Shown here piece by piece: positions 58,544 through 64,000 of a stretch of DNA of 64,000 nucleotides. Within the stretch, counting starts at the first letter, position 1, and every line of letters begins with the position of its first letter. The position numbers and the translations under genes were made by a program. Below the pieces are notes generated by a model. That model was not told the origin of the DNA. It saw nothing but the letters and a program-made list of their open reading frames with translations, and searched no databases. The DNA lies in assembly GCA_021787665.1 (NCBI GenBank), contig JAJYLN010000004.1:1-64000 (forward strand), given 5' to 3'. Origin of the DNA: a bacterium. Its GTDB lineage: Bacteria; JAMCPX01.

Positions 58544-59083
58544 TCACTTGTTAAACGGCAGTCCAAACCATTCCAGCATGGCCTTCGACTCTTTGTCTGT
58601 CTTCGCTGTTGTAACGAAGGTGATGTTCATGCCCTTGACCTTATCGATCTTATCATAGCTTATCTCAGGGAACACGGTCTGTTCCGTAAGGCCAAGCGTA
58701 TAGTTGCCTCGCTTATCGAAGCCCGTTGACGATATGCCTTTAAAGTCCCTCACTCTTGGCAATGCTATGTTCACCAGCCTGTCGATGAATTCATACATCA
58801 TGTCGCCCCGCAGGGTGACCATGACACCTATAGGCGTGCCTTCCCTGAGCTTGAACGTCGATATAGACTTCTTCGCTTTCTTTATCACAGGCTTTTGTCC
58901 GGTTATCTGTCCCAGCTCGTTGACAGCGGTGTCTATCAGCTTCGGGTTTTCCTTCGCCGCACCAACGCCCATATTTATCACGACCTTTACCAGCGACGGG
59001 ACCTCGTACGGGTTTTTATATCCGAACTGCTCCGTCATTTTCTTTGTAATGTTTTTTCTATAATGATCTTTTAGCCGCGCCAT
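58544..59083 (-). CDS. rplE: 50S ribosomal protein L5
   Basis: [23 protein letters not shown]. Confidence 0.98.
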   Translation of the reverse strand: MARLKDHYRKNITKKMTEQFGYKNPYEVPSLVKVVINMGVGAAKENPKLIDTAVNELGQITGQKPVIKKAKKSISTFKLREGTPIGVMVTLRGDMMYEFIDRLVNIALPRVRDFKGISSTGFDKRGNYTLGLTEQTVFPEISYDKIDKVKGMNITFVTTAKTDKESKAMLEWFGLPFNK

Positions 59084-59092
59084 ACTCCACCA

Positions 59093-59410
59093 TCATTCAA
59101 TGACTTCGTTACATTTCTTACAATACCGCACCTTGCTTCCATCATCGAGGAACCTGAATCCGACCCGTACTCCCCGATTGCAGTTCTTGCAGAACAACAG
59201 AACGTTCGAGACGGAGATCGGAAGGTTCTTCTCAACAATCCCCCCTGTTGGATTCGTATTGTTCGGCTTCGTATGTTTTTTTACGGTATGCACTTTCTCG
59301 ACTACTACGGTACCGAGCTCTGGATTCACGGTGATCACCTTACCGGTTTTGCCCCGATCGTTGCCAGCCGTTACCTTTACCGTGTCCCCCTTCTTTATGT
59401 ACAACGACAT
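59093..59410 (-). CDS. rplX: 50S ribosomal protein L24
   Basis: IKKGDTVKVTAGNDRGKTGKVI; C-terminal CxxC pairs. Confidence 0.96.
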   Translation of the reverse strand: MSLYIKKGDTVKVTAGNDRGKTGKVITVNPELGTVVVEKVHTVKKHTKPNNTNPTGGIVEKNLPISVSNVLLFCKNCNRGVRVGFRFLDDGSKVRYCKKCNEVIE

Positions 59411-59418
59411 CTTTCCCC

Positions 59419-59787
59419 TCATAGTACCTCCGGAGCCAAGGAAATGATCTTCATGAACTTCTTCGCCCTCAATTCCCTCGCAACGGGCCCGAATATACGG
59501 GTCCCTATCGGCTCAAGCTGGGGGTTGAGCAGGACCACCGCGTTCGTATCGAAACGAATATAGCTCCCGTCCACCCGTCGCATCTCCTTCTTTGTCCTTA
59601 CGATGACGGCCTTGAGGACTTCGCCCTTCTTGACCTTGGCCGTCGGGGCCGCCTCTTTGACAGACACGACTATGATGTCCCCGATACTCGCGTACCTGCG
59701 CCGTGTCCCTCCGAGCACTTTGATACACGCAACCACCTTGGCGCCCGTGTTGTCGGCAACATTGAGCCTGGTACTCGACTGGATCAT
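59419..59787 (-). CDS. rplN: 50S ribosomal protein L14
   Basis: [27 protein letters not shown]. Confidence 0.98.
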   Translation of the reverse strand: MIQSSTRLNVADNTGAKVVACIKVLGGTRRRYASIGDIIVVSVKEAAPTAKVKKGEVLKAVIVRTKKEMRRVDGSYIRFDTNAVVLLNPQLEPIGTRIFGPVARELRAKKFMKIISLAPEVL

Positions 59788-60065
59788 GCTGTCACCCCTT
59801 TATCCTCGCCCCCTCTGATAATCCTTGAAATCCTCCATCTCTTGTCTCTGCTCAGGGGCCCGCACAGCACTATTTCTACCGTGTCTCCCTTATGCGACTT
59901 GTTGTTCTCGTCGTGTGCCTTATACCTGACCTTCCTCTTTACAGGCTTGTCGTATTTTGGATGTCTCAGACGCTTCTCGACGATGATGACCCTTGTCTTG
60001 TCCATCCTGTCGCTGTCCACGATACCTATCATGGAAAAAGACTGATGTTTACTGTTTTCCGGCAT
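59784..60065 (-). CDS. rpsQ: 30S ribosomal protein S17
   Basis: [31 protein letters not shown]; start M9 chosen. Confidence 0.95.
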   Translation of the reverse strand: MPENSKHQSFSMIGIVDSDRMDKTRVIIVEKRLRHPKYDKPVKRKVRYKAHDENNKSHKGDTVEIVLCGPLSRDKRWRISRIIRGGEDKGVTA

Positions 60066-60258
60066 GTGAGCCTTTCTCCTTCTCTGCAAGTATCGTCAAA
60101 TACCTTGCCAGATCCTTCTTCATAAACCTATACCCCCGGTAATCCTGGAGCTGCGCAGTCTTCACCTTCATCTTAAGGTTGAAGAGCTCTTTGCGTACAT
60201 TGTTAATTTTTTCTTTCAGCTCGTCCGCTGAAAACTCCCTTATCTCCGCGGGTTTCAT
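60049..60258 (-). CDS. rpmC: 50S ribosomal protein L29
   Basis: [31 protein letters not shown]. Confidence 0.97.
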   Translation of the reverse strand: MKPAEIREFSADELKEKINNVRKELFNLKMKVKTAQLQDYRGYRFMKKDLARYLTILAEKEKGSHAGKQ

Positions 60259-60665
60259 TTTACGGTCTCCCTTTCGACTATCCTTGTCGCAAACGGCAGC
60301 TTATAGCTCGCACTCCTCAGGGCCTTGTATGCTGTTTCCTTTTCCATACCCTCCATCTCGTAGAGGATCCTGCCCGGCTTCACGATCGTTATCCATTCAA
60401 CAGGGTCGCCCTTACCCTTACCCATCCTCGTCTCGGCTGGTTTTTTCGTGAACGGCTTGTCAGGAAACACCCGTATCCATACCCTACCTGTCTTCTTTAT
60501 GAACCGGGCAATAGCTATCCTCGCTGCCTCGATCTGCTTTGCAGTCATATAGCCCCTGCCCAATGCCTGGAGGCCGATGTCTCCGAAGGCAAGCGTGCTT
60601 CCGCCTTTTGAGAGACCCTTCATCCTTCCCCTCTGTTGTTTCCTGTATTTGACTTTGCTCGGCAT
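60255..60665 (-). CDS. rplP: 50S ribosomal protein L16
   Basis: [28 protein letters not shown]. Confidence 0.98.
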   Translation of the reverse strand: MPSKVKYRKQQRGRMKGLSKGGSTLAFGDIGLQALGRGYMTAKQIEAARIAIARFIKKTGRVWIRVFPDKPFTKKPAETRMGKGKGDPVEWITIVKPGRILYEMEGMEKETAYKALRSASYKLPFATRIVERETVK

Positions 60666-60692
60666 CAACATATCGTCCACCCTTCGCTATCT

Positions 60693-61361
60693 CTAAACCG
60701 CGGCCTCGCTCTGTACATCCTGCTCCTCTTTCTTCTCGAGGACATCGCCCTTGAATATCCACACCTTAATGCCGATGACCCCGTACGTGGTAAAAGCCTC
60801 TGCGAGTCCGTAATCTATATCGGCTCTCAAGGTCTGCAGGGGCACTCTGCCCTCCCGGTACCATTCCGTCCTTGCAATCTCGGCGCCGGCGAGCCTGCCG
60901 GCTATCATTACCTTTATCCCCTTTGCACCGAACTTCTGAGCCGAGCTGATGGCCTTCTTCATGGCGCGTCTGTAGGATATCCTTCTGATGAGCTGTAATG
61001 CTATGTTCTCCGCAACGAGCTGGGCGTCGAGTTCCGGCTTGCGTATTTCAAAGAGGTTAACCGCAACTTCTCTTCCCGCCAGCATCTTCGACAGCTCCGC
61101 CTTCAGGGCCTCTATCTCGGCGCCTTTCTTCCCTATTATCAGTCCAACCCTCGCAGTGTGGATGTTGATCTTGATCTTATTTACCGCTCGCTCGATGATG
61201 ATGTTCGCTACCGCAGCGTGGTACAGTTTCTTCTTGAGAAAGTTCCGTATACGGTAATCCTCGTGGATAGCCGTCGCATAGTCCTTCTCCGCAAACCACC
61301 TTGAGTTCCAGTTTTTTATTATACCTATTCTAAATCCTACCGGATTTGTTTTTTGTCCCAA
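60693..61361 (-). CDS. rpsC: 30S ribosomal protein S3
   Basis: [29 protein letters not shown]. Confidence 0.98.
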   Translation of the reverse strand: MGQKTNPVGFRIGIIKNWNSRWFAEKDYATAIHEDYRIRNFLKKKLYHAAVANIIIERAVNKIKINIHTARVGLIIGKKGAEIEALKAELSKMLAGREVAVNLFEIRKPELDAQLVAENIALQLIRRISYRRAMKKAISSAQKFGAKGIKVMIAGRLAGAEIARTEWYREGRVPLQTLRADIDYGLAEAFTTYGVIGIKVWIFKGDVLEKKEEQDVQSEAAV

Positions 61362-61373
61362 AACTGCTCTCCT

Positions 61374-61706
61374 TTATTTTTCATCAAGCACGAGACTTAT
61401 ATGACACATACGTTTTCTTATCTTTGAAGGCCTGCCCATCGGCGCCGCCCGAAAGCGCTTCATGGTAGGTCCGGCCGTAACATTAATGAACTTCACATAA
61501 AGGTTATCGATGTCGATCGTCCCCCTCGACTCCGCGTTTGCAACAGCCGACTTTATAAGCTTCCCTATCGAGAGCGATGCCGACTTGTTGATAAACTTCA
61601 GGAGTGCCAGGGCCGCATTCACGTCCTGGCCCCTTACCAGCGCCGCTACGATCTGGGCCTTCCGCGGGGCTATTCTGACGTACTTTGTAGATACCTGTAT
61701 TTCCAT
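61374..61706 (-). CDS. rplV: 50S ribosomal protein L22
   Basis: KYVRIAPRKAQIVAALVRGQDVN. Confidence 0.97.
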   Translation of the reverse strand: MEIQVSTKYVRIAPRKAQIVAALVRGQDVNAALALLKFINKSASLSIGKLIKSAVANAESRGTIDIDNLYVKFINVTAGPTMKRFRAAPMGRPSKIRKRMCHISLVLDEK

Positions 61707-61720
61707 ACGTTATCCTCGTG

Positions 61721-62020
61721 CTATGCCTTATCTTCTGTCGTCTCGCCTTTACCGACCTTTCTGTCGCCGGAATGCATGATGAACGTCCTCGTCGGGGCGA
61801 ACTCGCCAAGTTTATGCCCGACCATGTTCTCTGTAATATAAACGGGAATAAACTTCCTTCCGTTGTGTACCGCTATCGTCAGGCTTACCATTTCAGGAGA
61901 TATGACGGACCGCCTCGACCACGTCTTGATAAGCCGCTTCTCCTTCTTTTCCGACATCTGTCGTATCTTGCTCAACAACGATTCTTCAATAAACGGTCCC
62001 TTTTTTAATGATCTTGACAT
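61721..62020 (-). CDS. rpsS: 30S ribosomal protein S19
   Basis: [33 protein letters not shown]. Confidence 0.98.
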   Translation of the reverse strand: MSRSLKKGPFIEESLLSKIRQMSEKKEKRLIKTWSRRSVISPEMVSLTIAVHNGRKFIPVYITENMVGHKLGEFAPTRTFIMHSGDRKVGKGETTEDKA

Positions 62021-62045
62021 ATTACTCCCTTATCGGTCCTCGTCA

Positions 62046-62882
62046 TCACTTCTGTCGCCTGTCCTTGATGATAAATTTATCCGAGTATTTGGGCTTCCTC
62101 GTCTTGAAACCTTTTGCCGGAACGCCGGTCGGAGAGACAGGATGGGGATTGCCCTGGCCCGCTTTACCCTCTCCACCTCCGTGAGGATGGTCGACCGGGT
62201 TCATCGACACCCCCCTGTTATGGGGTTTAAGTCCCATCCACCTCATTCGGCCAGCCTTACCTATGGATATGTTTATATTGTCGATGTTGCTGAGCTGCCC
62301 GATAGTTGCCATACAGTCAAGCCGTATCAGCCTGATCTCCCCGGACGGCAGCTTCACATGGCCATAGTCGCCCTCTTTTGCCATGAGTTGTGAGACTGCG
62401 CCGGCACTTCTGACAATCTTGCCACCCTGACCCGGCTTCAGTTCGATGTTGTGTATCATGGTACCTGCCGGGATAAACTTGAGCGGCATGGCGTATCCCT
62501 TCAGGATGTCGAGCTCCGATGTCCTGCTCGACACGACCCTGTCGTTCACCCTCAAATCGTTTGGCGCAAGGATATACCGCTTCTCGCCATCGGCGTATTT
62601 CAGGAGTGCTATGAACGCCGTGCGGTTGGGATCATACTCTATGGACACGACGGTCCCCGGTATATCGTGCTTGTCTCTCTTGAAGTCTATGACCCTGTAC
62701 ATCTGCTTGTGGCCGCCGCCCCTGAACCTTGTCGTAATCCTCCCCATATTGTTTCGTCCGCCGTGCTTCCTGAGGGGCGTAAGAAGGGACTTCTCCGGTT
62801 TTGCGGCCGTCAGTTCCTCAAACGTGAGTCCCTGGACAAACCGTCTTCCGGACGAGGTAGGTTTATAATATTTTATGCCCAT
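62046..62882 (-). CDS. rplB: 50S ribosomal protein L2
   Basis: [32 protein letters not shown]. Confidence 0.98.
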   Translation of the reverse strand: MGIKYYKPTSSGRRFVQGLTFEELTAAKPEKSLLTPLRKHGGRNNMGRITTRFRGGGHKQMYRVIDFKRDKHDIPGTVVSIEYDPNRTAFIALLKYADGEKRYILAPNDLRVNDRVVSSRTSELDILKGYAMPLKFIPAGTMIHNIELKPGQGGKIVRSAGAVSQLMAKEGDYGHVKLPSGEIRLIRLDCMATIGQLSNIDNINISIGKAGRMRWMGLKPHNRGVSMNPVDHPHGGGEGKAGQGNPHPVSPTGVPAKGFKTRKPKYSDKFIIKDRRQK

Positions 62883-62888
62883 CGAACT

Positions 62889-63182
62889 CTATACTCCTTC
62901 AAAAAACTCTATCTTGTCCCCAGGTTTCAGTCTCACGATGGCCTTCTTGTAGCCGCTCCTCAGACCGCGGTGCACACTTCGTACGGCCTTTACCTTCCCT
63001 GGCATATTCATGGTCCTCACATTCATCACCTTGACCTTGAATATCTTTTCCACGGCATCCTTGATCTCCTTCTTGTTCGCAGTCTTGCTCACGGTGCAGG
63101 CGATCTCGTTGAGACGTTCCTTTGCAGCAGTGTTCTTCTCCGTAATGATAGGAGACAGGATTACATCATATACTGACTTCAT
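62889..63182 (-). CDS. rplW: 50S ribosomal protein L23
   Basis: VILSPIITEKNTAAKERLNEIACTVSKTANKKEIKDAVEKIF. Confidence 0.97.
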   Translation of the reverse strand: MKSVYDVILSPIITEKNTAAKERLNEIACTVSKTANKKEIKDAVEKIFKVKVMNVRTMNMPGKVKAVRSVHRGLRSGYKKAIVRLKPGDKIEFFEGV

Positions 63183-63802
63183 TTATCGAGGGCCTCCTGC
63201 AGCACAAGGGCTGTCTTCTCTGTCAATACGAGCTGATTGTATTTCATCGTATCGAACACATTGAACGTCGTGTCCCGTATGACCTTTATCTTCTTTAAGT
63301 TCCTCGCAGAGAGCTGAAAGTCCCTGTTCCCTCCATCGAGAACGATAAGGGCGTTGCTTATGGCAAGTTTTTTCAATATGCCGTACACCGCCTTTGTCTT
63401 TATCTGATCGACCTTAAAGGAATCAACCACGATAAGGAGTTTATCTTTATATTTGGAACTCAATGCCGAGCGCCCTGCAAGTTTTATAATCTTCTTATTA
63501 ACCTTCAGCATTCTCTCTCCCGGCTGTGGACCGAAGGTCGTTCCTCCCCCCCTCCACAGGGGCGACCTTATACTCCCGGCCCGCGCCCTTCCAGTTCCTT
63601 TCTGCTTCCATGGCTTCTTGCCGCCTCCGCTTATCTCGCCCTTGGTCTTCGTCGATCGGTTCCACTGCCTCTGATTATGCATGTACTGCTTTATCGCAAG
63701 ATAAAGCGCGGGCTCATGCACGTCGGCATTGAAGACCTCGTCCTTCAGCGTGAGCTCCTTCAGTTTATTCCCGTTCTGATCTATAACATCAACAACAGCC
63801 AT
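63179..63802 (-). CDS. rplD: 50S ribosomal protein L4
   Basis: GGGKKPWKQKGTGRARAGSIRSPLWRGGGTTFGPQP. Confidence 0.97.
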   Translation of the reverse strand: MAVVDVIDQNGNKLKELTLKDEVFNADVHEPALYLAIKQYMHNQRQWNRSTKTKGEISGGGKKPWKQKGTGRARAGSIRSPLWRGGGTTFGPQPGERMLKVNKKIIKLAGRSALSSKYKDKLLIVVDSFKVDQIKTKAVYGILKKLAISNALIVLDGGNRDFQLSARNLKKIKVIRDTTFNVFDTMKYNQLVLTEKTALVLQEALDK

Positions 63803-63809
63803 ACCCCAC

Positions 63810-64000
63810 CTACGCAGAAACCTTCTTTATGTCCACAACGGAATTTACACTCCCCGGGACAGCACCTCGGACACAGATGATGTTCTTCTCCGGCACAAGC
63901 TTTACTACCTCGAGATGCTTGACCGTGACCCTCCTGTTGCCCATGCGACCAGCCAATTTCTTGTTCTTTATCACCCTGCCCGGGAAGGTGTTCGATCCGA
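63810..64000 (-). CDS. rplC: 50S ribosomal protein L3, C-terminal part (runs off window edge)
   Basis: Hand-translated ...[61 protein letters not shown]. Confidence 0.93.
   Translation of the reverse strand, partial: GSNTFPGRVIKNKKLAGRMGNRRVTVKHLEVVKLVPEKNIICVRGAVPGSVNSVVDIKKVSA

Noticed and set aside
50009-64000. Zinc-binding S14, L36, L24 and adenylate kinase as an unusual zinc-dependent set
   Set aside because: These zinc-type versions are common across bacteria; ordinary.

Overview
Chromosomal window from a Gram-negative, probably delta-proteobacterial/Desulfobacterota-like bacterium (taxonomy is inference). Left part: a partial c-type cytochrome with a sensor kinase and a sigma54-type response regulator, two paralogous 9-heme lipoprotein cytochromes, a CusCBA-type RND heavy-metal exporter with two YHS proteins, PolX, a 1066-aa lipoprotein, tRNA-Gln(CTG) and tRNA-Arg(TCT). 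Middle: phosphohexomutase, MBL hydrolase, CoaBC, NUDIX, a type IV pilin-like gene followed by an ABC transporter / TPR / O-antigen-ligase cluster, an acyl-CoA carboxylase pair, a PEGA / coiled-TPR / Ser-Thr kinase module, an FAD-linked oxidase, large membrane proteins and an M28 peptidase. Right part: the S10-spc-alpha ribosomal protein superoperon (rplC partial to rplQ) on the minus strand, lacking rpmD (L30). The most interesting non-coding signal is a set of four sigma54 (-24/-12) promoter-like sites (GG-N10-GC with TTGC) in front of the partial cytochrome, the Cus operon, one 9-heme cytochrome and the pilin. Three of the four have dyad or direct-repeat elements at enhancer-like distance, and a sigma54 activator gene lies next to one of them. 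A second signal is a few SD-less genes whose ATG falls at the predicted transcription start (candidate leaderless mRNAs). All calls were made by eye; no searches were run.
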